Positions 45,600 through 55,771 of a DNA stretch of 64,000 nt are shown here, piece after piece (the first letter of the stretch is position 1; each line of letters begins with the position of its first letter). The notes under the pieces are model-generated. The model had not been told where the DNA came from and ran no database searches. It worked only from the letters and a program-made list of their open reading frames with translations. The DNA is taken from the NCBI GenBank assembly GCA_009379995.1, contig WHSR01000002.1, positions 62,001 to 126,000 of the forward strand, written 5' to 3'. The position numbers were made by a program, and so were the translations under genes. Source of the stretch: Streptosporangiales bacterium (GTDB lineage Bacteria > Actinomycetota > Actinomycetes > Streptosporangiales > WHSR01).

Positions 45600-46887
45600 G
45601 GTCGTCGCCCAGCGGCCGTGATCTTGCCGAAACGTGCCGTTGAATTTCTGCAAGATCACGGCCAAGGTTGCGGCCGGTCAGCTCCGCGTAGATCTCCTCG
45701 AACCGGGACAGCGACCTGCCGTGGTGGTGCTCACCGGCGATCTCCCGGCTGGCCGCACCCATGGCGCACCGCCGGCTCGGCGAGCCGAGGATCGCGACCA
45801 GGTGGTCGGCGAGCGCACACGAGTCCCCGGGAGGGTAGAGCGCGCCGTTGACGCCGGGCCGGACCAGGTGCGGCAGGGCCATCGCGTCAGCGGCGACGAC
45901 AGGCAGGCTCGACGCCATGGCCTCGAGGGTGGCGATGCTTTGCAGCTCGGCGGTTCCCGGCATGCAGAACACGTCAGCCGCCGCGTAGACCAGGGGAAGG
46001 TCGTCGTCGTGGACGAAGCCGAGGAAGTGGAGGTGTTCGGTCACGCCGAGCGTGCGGCCGAGCCGCTCCAGGTCGCCGCGGCGGGCTCCGGTACCTACGA
46101 TCACCGCCTGCGCGTCCCGGTGCTCGCGCAGCCGCGGCAGCGCCCGCACCAGATCCTCGACGTGCTTCTCCTCGTCGAGACGGCCCACGTACAGCACGGT
46201 CTCCCGATGGGGCAGGCCGAAGCGGCTCCGGTGGCCCTCCTCGCTTGGGCGGAAGCGGTCGATGTCGATGCCGCAGGACACCGGCTCGACCGGCAGCGGG
46301 AAGCCCTTGTCCCGCAGTAGCCGAGCGGCGATTGGGGTGGGCGTGGTCACGTGGTCGGCGCCCGAGATCACCCCGACGAAGTCACGCCAGGCGAGCCTGC
46401 CGGCGGCGGACCGGGCGGCCGCCGGCAGGTGGACGTAGCCGAGCACGTTCTCCGGCATGAAGTGGTTGGTGGCGACCACCGGCGTGCCCCGCCGGCGGGC
46501 CGCCCGCAGCAGTCCACGGCACACCGGGAAATGGCCCTGTACGTGGACGACGTCCGGGGCCACCCGCTCGACGAGCCTGTCGAGGGCCGACCGAGACCCC
46601 AGCGGCGGTGCGACCCGGAAGGTGGGATGCACCAGGCACCGCACCGAGCGCAGCCGATGCACGGCCACCTGGCCCTTCCGCTCGGCGTACGGTCTGCCCT
46701 CGTCCGAGGGACAAACGACGTGGACGTCGTGGCCTCGCGCGGCCAGGTCGCCCGCCAGCCGCCCGGCGAAGTACGCGGCGCCGTTGACGTCCGGTGGATA
46801 GGTGTCGGCGCCGATGAGGATCCGCAACCCGGAACGCCCGCGGCCGTCGGGTGGAGTATCGGGCGGGACGGCAAGCGAGAGGGTCAT
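45583..46887 (-). CDS. Glycosyltransferase family 4 (GT-B) protein
   Basis: A 434-residue GT-B glycosyltransferase. The N-terminal domain begins [19 protein letters not shown] and includes VHVQGHFP. The C-terminal GT4 domain has [19 protein letters not shown] and [19 protein letters not shown] (the E-x7-E type nucleotide-sugar site). It likely builds a phosphatidylinositol mannoside or another envelope glycolipid; the acceptor is unknown. The last ~26 residues (after NLGRDL) come from the family B palindrome and the sucD 3' end. The ATG overlaps the transporter stop (ATGA). Confidence 0.88.
   Translation of the reverse strand: MTLSLAVPPDTPPDGRGRSGLRILIGADTYPPDVNGAAYFAGRLAGDLAARGHDVHVVCPSDEGRPYAERKGQVAVHRLRSVRCLVHPTFRVAPPLGSRSALDRLVERVAPDVVHVQGHFPVCRGLLRAARRRGTPVVATNHFMPENVLGYVHLPAAARSAAGRLAWRDFVGVISGADHVTTPTPIAARLLRDKGFPLPVEPVSCGIDIDRFRPSEEGHRSRFGLPHRETVLYVGRLDEEKHVEDLVRALPRLREHRDAQAVIVGTGARRGDLERLGRTLGVTEHLHFLGFVHDDDLPLVYAAADVFCMPGTAELQSIATLEAMASSLPVVAADAMALPHLVRPGVNGALYPPGDSCALADHLVAILGSPSRRCAMGAASREIAGEHHHGRSLSRFEEIYAELTGRNLGRDLAEIQRHVSARSRPLGDDLSGRA
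45614..45663. repeat. Dispersed palindrome, family B, copy 3
   Basis: A 14-bp perfect stem, GGCCGTGATCTTGC with GCAAGATCACGGCC. The right arm keeps the longer family sequence TTGAATTTCTGCAAGATCAC, while the inner part of the left arm has diverged. It lies between convergent sucD and the glycosyltransferase gene, whose coding frame runs through it. Confidence 0.9.
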
Positions 46888-47834
46888 CTCTGTTCTTCTC
46901 CTCGTACGGTGCAAGAGACAACTGGCGGGCGTACCTCGCCGACCGTGCTGGTCTGGCGACGCGATGATCTCGGCGGGCGGTGAATCGGCCGGTGAACCGG
47001 AGAGGACGCCAACGTTACGGTTCCGGCAACGGCGAGCCCGGCCGACACGACGGCGACGAGGCCCATCCACGGGTCTCCCGGCAGCGGCTCGCCGAGCAGC
47101 AACACCCCGGCGGCCCCCGCGGTGAGCGGATCGACCAGGGTGACGGTGGCCAGCGCCGTACCGAAACGCCCCGTCCGGTACGCGCTCTGCAGAAGCAGAA
47201 GGCCGAGTCCGGCCGAGACCGCCGCGGCGGCGGCGAACCAGTGCGCGAGGGCGGACGGTCCAGCGTACGCCACGGCGTGCGCCAGCACCCGGGCCAGGGT
47301 GGCGGTGGCCCCGAACGTGACGCCGGCACCGGCGGCGAGCAGGGACGCACGGATCGCGCCCCGGACCCGGTGGGCGGCGACCAGCGCGGCGGTCGCGGCG
47401 CCGCTCTTCACGGCCAGCAGACCCAGGGCATCGCGGTGGGTGAGCAGCGGGGAAGTCGTCGGAACGGGAAACAACAGCAGCAGCAGACCGGCGAGGCCGG
47501 CGATCACCGCGCCCGCGCCGACGAACTCGGTCCGACCGGTCCGGCTGCCGTGTAGCGCGGCGCCGAGCGGAACGGCGAACATCAGGCCGGCGATGCCGAT
47601 CGGCTGCACAAGGGTGAGCGGCGCCTGGCTGAGGGCGAGCACATGCAGCCCACCACCGGCGCAGGCGGCGAGACCGCCCGCGATCCACCACGGCTGTCGC
47701 AGCAGGTGGAGCAGCAGGCTCGGGTGGACGGTCCTGCGGCCGGGCGCATGGACCGCCTCGTACTGCTGCAATGCCGCGCCGAGCGCGAAGCAGAACGCGC
47801 TCGCCACGGCGGCCCCCAGGGCCAGCGTCGTCAT
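46884..47834 (-). CDS. DMT-family membrane protein
   Basis: A 316-residue protein with nine or ten helices, of the DMT/EamA-related type (ALGAALQQYEAVHAP, QAPLTLVQPIGIAGLMFAVP, TLVDPLTAGAAGVLLLGEPL). It is coupled by an ATGA overlap to the glycosyltransferase, so the two may act together, for example in export or flipping of a glycan precursor (inference). A perfect palindrome lies 23 bases upstream of the ATG at 47834. Confidence 0.82.
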   Translation of the reverse strand: MTTLALGAAVASAFCFALGAALQQYEAVHAPGRRTVHPSLLLHLLRQPWWIAGGLAACAGGGLHVLALSQAPLTLVQPIGIAGLMFAVPLGAALHGSRTGRTEFVGAGAVIAGLAGLLLLLFPVPTTSPLLTHRDALGLLAVKSGAATAALVAAHRVRGAIRASLLAAGAGVTFGATATLARVLAHAVAYAGPSALAHWFAAAAAVSAGLGLLLLQSAYRTGRFGTALATVTLVDPLTAGAAGVLLLGEPLPGDPWMGLVAVVSAGLAVAGTVTLASSPVHRPIHRPPRSSRRQTSTVGEVRPPVVSCTVRGEEQR

Positions 47835-47856
47835 GGCACTACCCACGATCGACTGA

Positions 47857-47870
47857 CTGTCATATGACAG
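47857..47870. promoter_or_regulatory. Palindromic operator candidate CTGTCATATGACAG
   Basis: A perfect 14-bp palindrome in an A+T-rich stretch 23 bases upstream of the minus-strand transporter/glycosyltransferase operon. The form resembles sites of MarR- or GntR-type dimeric repressors. No regulator gene of that type is adjacent, so a distal regulator is implied. Confidence 0.55.
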
Positions 47871-48070
47871 AAACTTATTACATGAGTTGGATTCAAATTT
47901 CAAGCTGGTTTCACGCCGTGACGCTAGACGGCCGGGTGGCGGACGGGGATCGGCCTGCGGAGCCAACTTGCGCGTCCCTCCCGGGAGGTAGAGACGTCAG
48001 GGCGGGAGTCGCTCGCGGTTGCGGCGTGTCTCCGTGCCCCGAGACGGAGGCATTGGAACCATGAAATGCT

Positions 48071-49303
48071 GTGACGCTCCTTGCCGACCGGCCCGCGGCC
48101 GGAGACGGCGACGCGACGCGGGTTCCTCGCCCGCTCGGCGTCGCCGGGCTCGTCGCTGCCATATGGTCCGCAGGCATCGGGCTGGTGACGGTCACCCTCG
48201 TCACCCTCATCGGATGGATCGCGGCCCCGCACCAGAGCCTCGGAGCGGGACTGGAGAGCGTGCTCCGTACCGCCCTCCAGTTCTGGCTGGTGTCCCATCA
48301 CGCCGGCTTCGCATTGCCCGACGGGCGGGTTGGCCTGCTGCCCATCGGCCTGATCCTGATCCCGGGGTTGGTTGTCTTTCGTGCCGGAGAGTGGCTCGCC
48401 CGGCTGGCCGAGGTGCCCCGGCTGCAGCGGGTCGGTTACGCGGCCCTCGCGATCGCCTGCCCGTACGCCCTGCTCGGCGGGACGCTCGCCCAGGTTGCCG
48501 GTAACTCGGTGATGCGGCCCTCGGTGTGGCAGTCGCTGCTGGGTTGCTTCCTTGTCGCGTTCGTCGCGGGAGGCGCCGGGGTGGCGCGCCGCCTCACCTC
48601 GTGGCGGCAGCTGCTGGCCCTGCTGCCGGAGCGCCCGCGCTCGCTCGTCGTCGGCACGCTGGCGGCGTGCGCGTTCCTCGTCATGAGCGGTGCCCTGCTC
48701 GCGGCGGGGTCGCTGGCGTTCCACATCACCCGTGCCCAGGAGATCGCCGAGGGGTTGTCCCCCGGCATCGTTGGCGGCCTGCTCCTCCTTCTTCTGCAGA
48801 TCGCCTTCGTGCCCAACGCGGTGATCTGGGGGATGGCCTACGCGGTCGGTCCGGGCTTCGCGGTGGGCGGCGGCACCATCGTGGCGCCGACCGGGAACTT
48901 CCTCGGCCCGATGCCCTCCTTCCCGTTGCTCGCTGCGGTTCCGGAGCCGGGGCCTGCGCCGGTGGCCTCCCTGGTTGCGCTGGCCGCGCCGTTCCTCGCC
49001 GGTGCGGTCGGCGGGATCCTCACCATGCGTACGGCGCCGACCCTCAACGGGGAGGCGGCGCCCGGGTGGGGCCTGGTGTGCGGTGTCTGCACGGGCGCGG
49101 TCGCGGCGGCGCTCGCCGCGCTGTCCGGCGGACCGTTCGGCGACGGACGGCTCGCTGCTGTCGGGCCGTCGCCCTGGCAGGTGGGCATGATCACCGCCCT
49201 CGAGGTCGGGGTGGCCGCCGCGGTGGCGGCCTGGGTGACCAATTTCTGGTTGCTCCGCCGCACGCCACCGGCGGCCGCGGCGGAGGAGGAGTCGTTCAGG
49301 TGA
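48071..49303 (+). CDS. DUF6350 family polytopic membrane protein
   Basis: A 410-residue protein with about ten hydrophobic segments and the conserved NAVIWGMAYAVGPGFAVGGG region of the DUF6350 family, found next to purN in many actinobacteria. Function unknown. GTG start at 48071. Its stop overlaps the end of the convergent DUF4190-type gene by eight bases. Confidence 0.8.
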   Translation: MTLLADRPAAGDGDATRVPRPLGVAGLVAAIWSAGIGLVTVTLVTLIGWIAAPHQSLGAGLESVLRTALQFWLVSHHAGFALPDGRVGLLPIGLILIPGLVVFRAGEWLARLAEVPRLQRVGYAALAIACPYALLGGTLAQVAGNSVMRPSVWQSLLGCFLVAFVAGGAGVARRLTSWRQLLALLPERPRSLVVGTLAACAFLVMSGALLAAGSLAFHITRAQEIAEGLSPGIVGGLLLLLLQIAFVPNAVIWGMAYAVGPGFAVGGGTIVAPTGNFLGPMPSFPLLAAVPEPGPAPVASLVALAAPFLAGAVGGILTMRTAPTLNGEAAPGWGLVCGVCTGAVAAALAALSGGPFGDGRLAAVGPSPWQVGMITALEVGVAAAVAAWVTNFWLLRRTPPAAAAEEESFR

Positions 49304-49835
49304 TGTCGTGCGCCACCCTCATCGCGGGCCGCAGGCGCTCCGCGGGAACCCCGAGTCGCTCCGCGACCGACTCCCGCAGCTGCGTGTCGCACTGGTCGCG
49401 CGCCTCGATGGTGATGGCACCCTGCAGGCATTGTTGATAGGTGGAGAACTCGCTCCAGAAGACGGCGGTGAACGAGCCCAGCACGACGCCCAGGGCGAGC
49501 CCAACGCTGCCCAGCACCAGCCCGCCTCGGGCGCCCGGTGCCGTACCCCGCTGCCCGCGGGCGCGTCGCAGGGCCCGTATGCCGACGAGGATCGCGGCCG
49601 CGTCGAAGGCCACGCCGAGGACCAGCCCGATCGGCCAGAACAGGAATGTGAGCGGGAGCCCGGCCAGGCCGAGGGACAGCGCGATCCAGCCGCCGTGGTC
49701 GGCCGGCCGCTGCGACGGCGGAGACTGGGATTGCGACTGGGACGGGGACTCCGGCGACGGACCCGGCGTGGGCGTCCGGGAGTCCTCTGGCGCCTCGGGT
49801 GGAGCCTCGCGTGGTCCTGCTTCCGGGTCTGTCAC
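49296..49835 (-). CDS. DUF4190-type small membrane protein
   Basis: A 179-residue protein with a Pro/Ser/Gln-rich cytosolic start, two or three membrane helices (WIALSLGLAGLPLTFLFWPI, LVLGSVGLALGVVLGSF) in a DUF4190-like arrangement, and a C-terminal outer part with two cysteines (YQQCLQGA, DQCDTQL). Function unknown. The GTG at 49835 has GGAGGA seven bases upstream. Confidence 0.75.
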   Translation of the reverse strand: MTDPEAGPREAPPEAPEDSRTPTPGPSPESPSQSQSQSPPSQRPADHGGWIALSLGLAGLPLTFLFWPIGLVLGVAFDAAAILVGIRALRRARGQRGTAPGARGGLVLGSVGLALGVVLGSFTAVFWSEFSTYQQCLQGAITIEARDQCDTQLRESVAERLGVPAERLRPAMRVAHDIT

Positions 49836-49958
49836 CGTTGGTTCCTCCACTCGGTTCCTCGGCTGTTCCCGCGGGGGACAGTGCGGATATCGTGACCGAT
49901 CGGCGGTAGCCGGTGCCAACCGCGTCAGTTGGCAGTGTCCTAGGAAGGGGGGTTCAGG

Positions 49959-50621
49959 GTGGCTGCGCGGCTGGTGGTGCTCGTCTCCGGCACGGGCACG
50001 AACCTCCAGGCACTCCTCGATGCCTGCGCGGATCCAGGGTACGGCGTACGGGTGGTCGCCGTTGGCGCCGATCGAGATGGCATTCTCGGGCTCGAGCGCG
50101 CCCGCGGGGCCGGTATCCCCACGTTCGTCGTACGTTCGTCCGAGCATACGGACCGGGCCGCGTGGGACAGGGCGCTCGCCGAGGCCGTCGCCGCATACGC
50201 TCCCGACATCGTCGTGCTGGCCGGGTTCATGAAGATCATCGGGACGGACCTCCTCGAGCGCTTCCCGAACCGGATCGTCAACACCCACCCGGCGCTGCTG
50301 CCCTCCTTCCCGGGCGCGCACGCGGTACGGGACACGCTCGCGTACGGCGTCAAGGTGACGGGTGTGACGATCCACCTCGTCGACGCCGGTGTCGACTCGG
50401 GGCCGGTGGTCGCCCAGGCGGCCGTGCCGGTACACGCCGACGACGAGGAGGAGCTGCTGCACGAAAGGATCAAGGCAGTCGAGCATAGGCTGCTCGTCGA
50501 CACGGTAGGAACCATGGCTCGCGAGGGGTACAGCGTGCAGGGAAGAACGGTACGACTGGGCGCGGGGGCGGTCGCCGGGGGCGACGCGCCCGCGGCCCGG
50601 CGCGGCGGGGCCGTCCGATGA
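49959..50621 (+). CDS. purN: Phosphoribosylglycinamide formyltransferase
   Basis: A 220-residue enzyme that transfers a formyl group from 10-formyl-THF to GAR, the third step of purine synthesis. [13 protein letters not shown] binds phosphate, and [18 protein letters not shown] and the catalytic Asp region [15 protein letters not shown] are present. GTG start at 49959 with AGGAAGGGGGG upstream. It overlaps purH by four bases (ATGA). Confidence 0.96.
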   Translation: MAARLVVLVSGTGTNLQALLDACADPGYGVRVVAVGADRDGILGLERARGAGIPTFVVRSSEHTDRAAWDRALAEAVAAYAPDIVVLAGFMKIIGTDLLERFPNRIVNTHPALLPSFPGAHAVRDTLAYGVKVTGVTIHLVDAGVDSGPVVAQAAVPVHADDEEELLHERIKAVEHRLLVDTVGTMAREGYSVQGRTVRLGAGAVAGGDAPAARRGGAVR

Positions 50622-52228
50622 ACGACGTCCCGATGGGCGACGCGGGCGGGGGCCGGGTCCCGATCCGGCGGGCGCTCATCAGCGTGTACGACAAGACCGG
50701 GCTGGTCGAGCTCGGCCAAGGGCTGCACGAGGCCGGCGTGGAGATCGTCTCGACCGGCTCGACGGCGGCGGTCCTGGAGGGCGCCGGCGTCCCGGTGATC
50801 CCGGTGGCCCGGGTGACCGACTTCCCGGAATGCCTGGACGGTCGGGTGAAGACCCTGCATCCGGCGATCCACGCCGGCATCCTCGCCGACCGGCGGCGCG
50901 AGGAACACCGGCGGGAGCTTGACCAACTGCGGATCGCCGCGTTCGACCTCGTCGTGGTCAACCTCTACCCGTTCCGGGAGACAGTGGCGTCGGGCGCCGA
51001 CGCCGAGGGGTGCGTCGAGCAGATCGACATCGGCGGGCCGGCCATGCTCCGGGCGGCCGGCAAGAACCACGGATCCGTCGCGGTGGTCGTGGACCCGGCG
51101 GGCTACGGCGACGTGCTCGCCGCCGTCCGGGACGGCGGCTTCGGCCCCGCCGACCGGCGCCGGCTTGCCGCGCTCGCCTTCCAGCACACGGCGTCCTACG
51201 ACGTCGCGGTCGCCTCGTACCTCACCAGCGTGCTCGCGCCGGAGCTGACCGAGGAAGGGTTCCCGAACTGGGCCGGCGCCGCGTGGACCCGGTCGCAGGT
51301 CCTGCGGTACGGAGAGAACCCGCATCAGCGCGCCGCGCTGTACGCGGCCGAGGACGGGCAGGCCGGGCTGGCACAGGCCGAGCTGCTGCACGGCAAGCCG
51401 ATGTCGTACAACAACTACGTCGACGCGGACGCCGCGCGGCGGGCCGCCTACGACTTCGACGAGCCGTGTGTGGCGATCATCAAGCACGCCAACCCCTGCG
51501 GCATCGCCGTCGCCGGCCGGCCGGCTGAGGGGGTCGGGGAGATCGCCGAGGCATACCGCAAGGCACTCGCCTGCGACCCGGTGTCGGCGTTCGGCGGTGT
51601 GGTCGCGGCGAACCGGCCGGTGTCGGCCGGCGTCGCCGAGCGGATCGCCGAGGTCCTCACCGAGGTGGTGGTCGCCCCGGAGTTCGAGGACGACGCGCTG
51701 GAGATCCTGACCCGCAAGAAGAACATCAGGCTGCTGCTGTGCCCGCCGCTCGCCCGTACCGCGCGTCCGGAGTGGCGGGCGGTCAGCGGCGGGCTGCTGA
51801 TGCAGACCGCCGACCTGGTCGACGCGCCGGGCGACGACGCCGGGCAGTGGGAGCTCAGGGCCGGGCCGGCCGCGGACGCCGAGACGCTCGCCGACCTGGC
51901 GTTCGCCTGGCGGGCGGTGCGAGCGGTGAAGTCCAACGCGATCCTGCTCGCCAGCGGCGGCGCCACCGTGGGTGTCGGCATGGGCCAGGTCAACAGGGTG
52001 GACGCGGCAGGGCTGGCGGTCGCACGCGCCGGGGAGCGGGTGCGCGGCGCGGTAGCGGCCAGCGACGCGTTCTTCCCGTTCGCAGACGGGCTGGAGGCCC
52101 TGGCGGAGGCCGGGGTCGCGGCGGTCGTCGAGCCCGGCGGGTCGGTACGGGACGAGGAGGTCATCAGCGCCGCGGAGAGGGCAGGACTGACCCTCTACTT
52201 CACCGGCACCCGCCACTTCTCCCACTGA
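50618..52228 (+). CDS. purH: Bifunctional AICAR transformylase / IMP cyclohydrolase
   Basis: A 536-residue bifunctional enzyme of the last two steps of IMP synthesis. The N-terminal MGS-like cyclohydrolase domain has [16 protein letters not shown] and [15 protein letters not shown] phosphate binding ([10 protein letters not shown]). The C-terminal transformylase has [21 protein letters not shown] and [12 protein letters not shown], and ends TGTRHFSH. It is translationally coupled to purN. Confidence 0.97.
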   Translation: MNDVPMGDAGGGRVPIRRALISVYDKTGLVELGQGLHEAGVEIVSTGSTAAVLEGAGVPVIPVARVTDFPECLDGRVKTLHPAIHAGILADRRREEHRRELDQLRIAAFDLVVVNLYPFRETVASGADAEGCVEQIDIGGPAMLRAAGKNHGSVAVVVDPAGYGDVLAAVRDGGFGPADRRRLAALAFQHTASYDVAVASYLTSVLAPELTEEGFPNWAGAAWTRSQVLRYGENPHQRAALYAAEDGQAGLAQAELLHGKPMSYNNYVDADAARRAAYDFDEPCVAIIKHANPCGIAVAGRPAEGVGEIAEAYRKALACDPVSAFGGVVAANRPVSAGVAERIAEVLTEVVVAPEFEDDALEILTRKKNIRLLLCPPLARTARPEWRAVSGGLLMQTADLVDAPGDDAGQWELRAGPAADAETLADLAFAWRAVRAVKSNAILLASGGATVGVGMGQVNRVDAAGLAVARAGERVRGAVAASDAFFPFADGLEALAEAGVAAVVEPGGSVRDEEVISAAERAGLTLYFTGTRHFSH

Positions 52229-52345
52229 CCGGCCGCGGGTGGGTCCGTAGGCCCAGCGGGGAAATGGGTCCGTACGCCCTTCTGGCCGCCTGCCGAGCCG
52301 CCATAGCGTCGCGTCGCGACACGGTACGCAGACGGGGCGGGCGGA

Positions 52346-53731
52346 ATGCGACGGTCTCAGGGTTTCCCGCGGATTCCGGGGGAGCGGGATTCGGGCCAGA
52401 ACACCCTCGAGCACATGGGCCTGGCCGTGCTGGTCGCGGTCGTGGTCGTACTGGCGCTCGCCTCCGCCCCCGCCCTCCGCGATCTTGCCGGGAATTTCAC
52501 CCAGGCTGTCTGCCGGGTGGTCTCGGCGGTCGGAGGCGGCGGGGGCTGTGCCGGCTCGTTGCCACCGGAGGCCCGCCCGCACGAGTACTACCGGCCCGAC
52601 GCCTGCCTGGTCAGCTCGTCGGCCAACACCTACGGCGCGACCGGGGCGATCGCCGTCGTCACGGTGGGCAAGGAGGTCTCCTTCCTCGTCGAGCGGATGT
52701 CGGACGGGACGGTAAAGGTCACCGCCGTCCAGGCGGGTTCGGCCGGACTCGAGGCCGGGATCGGGGCAGGCATCAACGCGGGCAAAGTCTTCCGGTTCGG
52801 TGCCGAGGCCAACGTCGGCGGCGACGTCACTCTCTCCTACGGGGACACCTGGGTCTTCGAGAGCCAAGACGAGGCCGACAACTTCATCGGCGACATCAAG
52901 GAGCAGGCCGCGATCGACGCGGCCAAGGACACCGGGCTGCTCGGCCTCGGCGCGCACGCCTACGACGCCGTGGCCGGTCCGGACCTTCCGTCGCCCACGA
53001 TCACCCGTGAGGAGGTGTCCGGCGAGCTGGGTGCCGACGCGTCCGCGGGCCTCGGGCTGGGCAGGGCGAACAGGAACTCCTCCGGCGGCGAGGGGGAGGG
53101 AAGCTGGAATGCCGGCCCCAACGTGAACGCCGGCGTGGAACTGACCGGGAACGGCTCGATAGTCATCGAACACGACCACAGCAACCACACCGTCGCCAAG
53201 ATCTACGAGCTGGGCGGCGGCGGGGAGGCCGGCGCGCAGGTACCCACCAAGTTCGGAGGTGTCGAGGGGGAACGCGCCGGGGCCATGAAGGTGATCCGTA
53301 AGGAGGACGGGACGCTCGTGGGCGTCCAGTTCGTTCAATCCAGCGCCGTGAACGGGGAGGCCACGGTCACCACGACGAACCTGCCGATCACCAACCCCGA
53401 GCAGAGGCGGATCGCCGAGGGGTGGTTGGCGAGCCACAACGACGGCGCCACCACGCTCCGGCTTACCTGGGACGACATGGCGCAGACGACCGAGCCCGGG
53501 CCGGACGCCGACGAGTTCGCCCATCTGCTCTACGACGAGGCGAGGGTGACCAGGGCCGAGTACGACAGCTCGGTCGACCCGGCGGAGTTCGGCGCCGAGG
53601 CGAAGCTCGGGCTGCAGCTGGGCCTGAACGTCTACCACGAGAGCGCGGAGCAGGATCTCAACTCGGCGCAGTACCTTGGGGCGCCGAGAGGTGGGAACCG
53701 CCGCTACCTGACGTACGCGGAGTGTCGGTGA
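52346..53731 (+). CDS. Prepilin-like (class III signal) protein with large outer domain
   Basis: A 461-residue protein of unknown function. Residues 17-45 read SGQNTLEHMGLAVLVAVVVVL-like: a Gly before QNTLE (Glu at +5) and then a hydrophobic helix. This is the Flp/TadE prepilin-peptidase signature. The remaining ~410 residues are secreted, Gly/Asp/Glu-rich, beta-rich in appearance, with one early cysteine pair and no recognised domain. A prepilin end on such a large body is unusual. A one-base TGATG overlap couples it to a lipoprotein. No Tad assembly genes are nearby. Confidence 0.7.
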   Translation: MRRSQGFPRIPGERDSGQNTLEHMGLAVLVAVVVVLALASAPALRDLAGNFTQAVCRVVSAVGGGGGCAGSLPPEARPHEYYRPDACLVSSSANTYGATGAIAVVTVGKEVSFLVERMSDGTVKVTAVQAGSAGLEAGIGAGINAGKVFRFGAEANVGGDVTLSYGDTWVFESQDEADNFIGDIKEQAAIDAAKDTGLLGLGAHAYDAVAGPDLPSPTITREEVSGELGADASAGLGLGRANRNSSGGEGEGSWNAGPNVNAGVELTGNGSIVIEHDHSNHTVAKIYELGGGGEAGAQVPTKFGGVEGERAGAMKVIRKEDGTLVGVQFVQSSAVNGEATVTTTNLPITNPEQRRIAEGWLASHNDGATTLRLTWDDMAQTTEPGPDADEFAHLLYDEARVTRAEYDSSVDPAEFGAEAKLGLQLGLNVYHESAEQDLNSAQYLGAPRGGNRRYLTYAECR

Positions 53732-54354
53732 TGACCGGGAGTGCGGGCATGGGCCGGACCCTGACGCGGCCGTTCGGCCGGCTGTGCGGCGGCCCGTTGT
53801 GCTGGGGTCTGTTGTGTTGGGGCCTGCTGGCGGCGGGATGTTCGTGGTTCGGCGGGTCGGGCGCGCAGCCGCAGACGCCGGACGGGTTCCGCCGCGCCTC
53901 CGCCGAGCTGGTCGCCTTCGCCCGTCCGGAGGGCTGGCGGGCGCTTCCGGCCGGTGCCTACCCACAGGGATGGGCAGCGGCGTTCGAGAAGCGGGCCGGC
54001 GGCCAATCCGTAGCGCAGGTCGCGGTCTTCCAGAAGCTCCCAACGACCTCGGATCCGTACATCGCCGCCGAGGCGGCCATCACCGGGGTCGAGCAGAACT
54101 CCGAGGACATGCGGCGCACCGGACAGCGCGAGGTGGAGGTCGCCGGCTCGGCCGGCGCGCTGCGCATCGACTACCGCTACAGCGCGGTCTCCCAGGGCAC
54201 GCCCACCGGCGAGACGATCCTGGGGACCGACGTGACGGCCGTGGACGAGGCCGGTCGCGCCGCGACGGTGCGGATCACCCGGGTCCAGGGGAAGCTGGCC
54301 GACCGCGTAGTGGGACAAATCGTAGACAGTATCGAGATGCATCCACGACAGTAG
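53731..54354 (+). CDS. Small lipoprotein, function unknown
   Basis: A 207-residue lipoprotein: signal sequence with lipobox LAAGC (Cys37), then a soluble domain of about 165 residues (FARPEGWRAL, QVAVFQKLPTTSDPY, GALRIDYRYSA, QIVDSIEM). It resembles LpqN/DUF4245-like outer-leaflet lipoproteins in layout only. The ATG overlaps the stop of the prepilin-like gene, so the two probably work together. Confidence 0.72.
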   Translation: MTGSAGMGRTLTRPFGRLCGGPLCWGLLCWGLLAAGCSWFGGSGAQPQTPDGFRRASAELVAFARPEGWRALPAGAYPQGWAAAFEKRAGGQSVAQVAVFQKLPTTSDPYIAAEAAITGVEQNSEDMRRTGQREVEVAGSAGALRIDYRYSAVSQGTPTGETILGTDVTAVDEAGRAATVRITRVQGKLADRVVGQIVDSIEMHPRQ

Positions 54355-54482
54355 ACGGAACCACAACGGCGGATCGAGGCCGCCCGCCGCGGCTGGGCGG
54401 CGGACGGTGGGACCCGTGCGGCTGGGGGGTGGGAACGTAGGACAGGGGGGCCGGGAAAGACGGAGACTCGGGCGGGAGCGTC

Positions 54483-54881
54483 ATGGAGGAGTTCGGCGAC
54501 TGGTTCGCGGTGGGTGCCGGAGTTTTCTGCGTCCTCCTGGGTGCCTACTACCTGCTGAAGTACTGGACGTTTCGGCAGCGGGCGCAGCGCGTACCGGGCA
54601 CGGTGGTCGCGCTGACCGCCGAGGCGGGTTTCGGCGGCGCCGGCAGGTACGAGCGCCATCCGGTCCTGCAGTTCACCACGCCGGAGGGCCGCGAGATTCG
54701 GGCGAGGATGCGATTCGGCTCCAACCCGGCGATCGCCCGCGTCGGTGACCGGGTGACAGTGCGCTACGACCCGAAGAACCCGGAGGAGGCCGAGATCGAG
54801 GGGAAGGGCTGGCTGCAGCCGTTCCTGCTGTTCTTCCTCGTCGTCTTCGGCGTCGTGCTCATCGTCCTCGGTGTGGGGTGA
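54483..54881 (+). CDS. DUF3592 membrane protein
   Basis: A 132-residue protein with two membrane helices at the ends (residues 7-28 and 110-130) and a central beta domain ([47 protein letters not shown]), the DUF3592 arrangement. Function unknown. ATG at 54483 with GGGAG upstream. Confidence 0.85.
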   Translation: MEEFGDWFAVGAGVFCVLLGAYYLLKYWTFRQRAQRVPGTVVALTAEAGFGGAGRYERHPVLQFTTPEGREIRARMRFGSNPAIARVGDRVTVRYDPKNPEEAEIEGKGWLQPFLLFFLVVFGVVLIVLGVG

Positions 54882-54909
54882 CCCGCTCGCATCTGGAAAG
54901 ATGCCATCC

Positions 54910-55767
54910 GTGAGCGCTCAGATTCTGGACGGCAAGGCCACGGCGGCAACGATCAGGGCCGAGCTGAAAGACCGAGTGGCCGACCTGCGTCAGCGCGGGA
55001 TCACCCCCGGCCTGGGCACGGTGCTGGTGGGCGACGACCCGGGCAGCCGTGCCTACGTCGGCGGCAAGCACCGCGATTGCGCCGAGGTCGGCATCACCAG
55101 CATCCGTCGCGATCTGCCGGCCACGGCCACGCAGGACGAGGTCGAGGCCGTGATCGAGGAGCTCAACGCCGACCCCACGTGCACCGGCTACATCGTTCAG
55201 CTTCCGCTGCCCCAGGGTCTGGACGCGGGCCGCGCGCTGGAGTTGATGGACTCCGCGAAGGACGCCGACGGGCTGCATCCGATGAATCTCGGCCGCTTGG
55301 TGCTCGGCGGCGCCGGGCCGTTGCCGTGCACCCCGCGCGGGATCGTGGAGCTGTTGCGCCGGTACGGCGTGCCGATCGGGGGTGCCGAGGTCACCATCGT
55401 CGGTCGGGGCATCACCGTTGGCCGCCCGCTCGGGCTGCTGCTCAGCCGGAGGAGCGAGAACGCCACGGTGACCCTTTGCCACACCCGTACCCGGGACCTG
55501 CCCGAGCACCTGCGGAGCGCCGACATCGTGGTGGCCGCCGCCGGCATGCCCGGGCTGGTCACTCCGGACACCGTGAAGCCGGGAGCGGCGGTGCTCGACG
55601 TCGGCATCACGCGCACCGACGCCGGGCTGGTCGGGGATGTCGACCCGGCGACCCGTGAGGTGGCCGGGTGGCTGGCCCCGATGCCTGGCGGAATCGGTCC
55701 GATGACTCGTGCGATGCTGCTGGCCAACGTGGTGGACATGGCCGAGCAGCGCGGCGGGGGAGTGTGA
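54910..55767 (+). CDS. folD: Methylene-THF dehydrogenase / methenyl-THF cyclohydrolase
   Basis: A 285-residue bifunctional enzyme interconverting 5,10-methylene-THF and 10-formyl-THF, the formyl donor for purN and purH. The active-site Lys lies in YVGGKHRDC (YxxxK). Further motifs are [16 protein letters not shown], the NADP site [13 protein letters not shown] and the end [14 protein letters not shown]. The GTG at 54910 gives the family-typical MSAQILDGK start; an ATG lies nine bases upstream. Confidence 0.95.
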   Translation: MSAQILDGKATAATIRAELKDRVADLRQRGITPGLGTVLVGDDPGSRAYVGGKHRDCAEVGITSIRRDLPATATQDEVEAVIEELNADPTCTGYIVQLPLPQGLDAGRALELMDSAKDADGLHPMNLGRLVLGGAGPLPCTPRGIVELLRRYGVPIGGAEVTIVGRGITVGRPLGLLLSRRSENATVTLCHTRTRDLPEHLRSADIVVAAAGMPGLVTPDTVKPGAAVLDVGITRTDAGLVGDVDPATREVAGWLAPMPGGIGPMTRAMLLANVVDMAEQRGGGV

Positions 55768-55771
55768 CGGC

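Noticed and set aside
49940..54043. A 1,367-codon open frame on the minus strand opposite purN, purH and the prepilin-like gene.
   Set aside because: It mirrors real genes with high third-position G+C, and the translation is Arg/Gly/Ala/Pro-rich with no family match.
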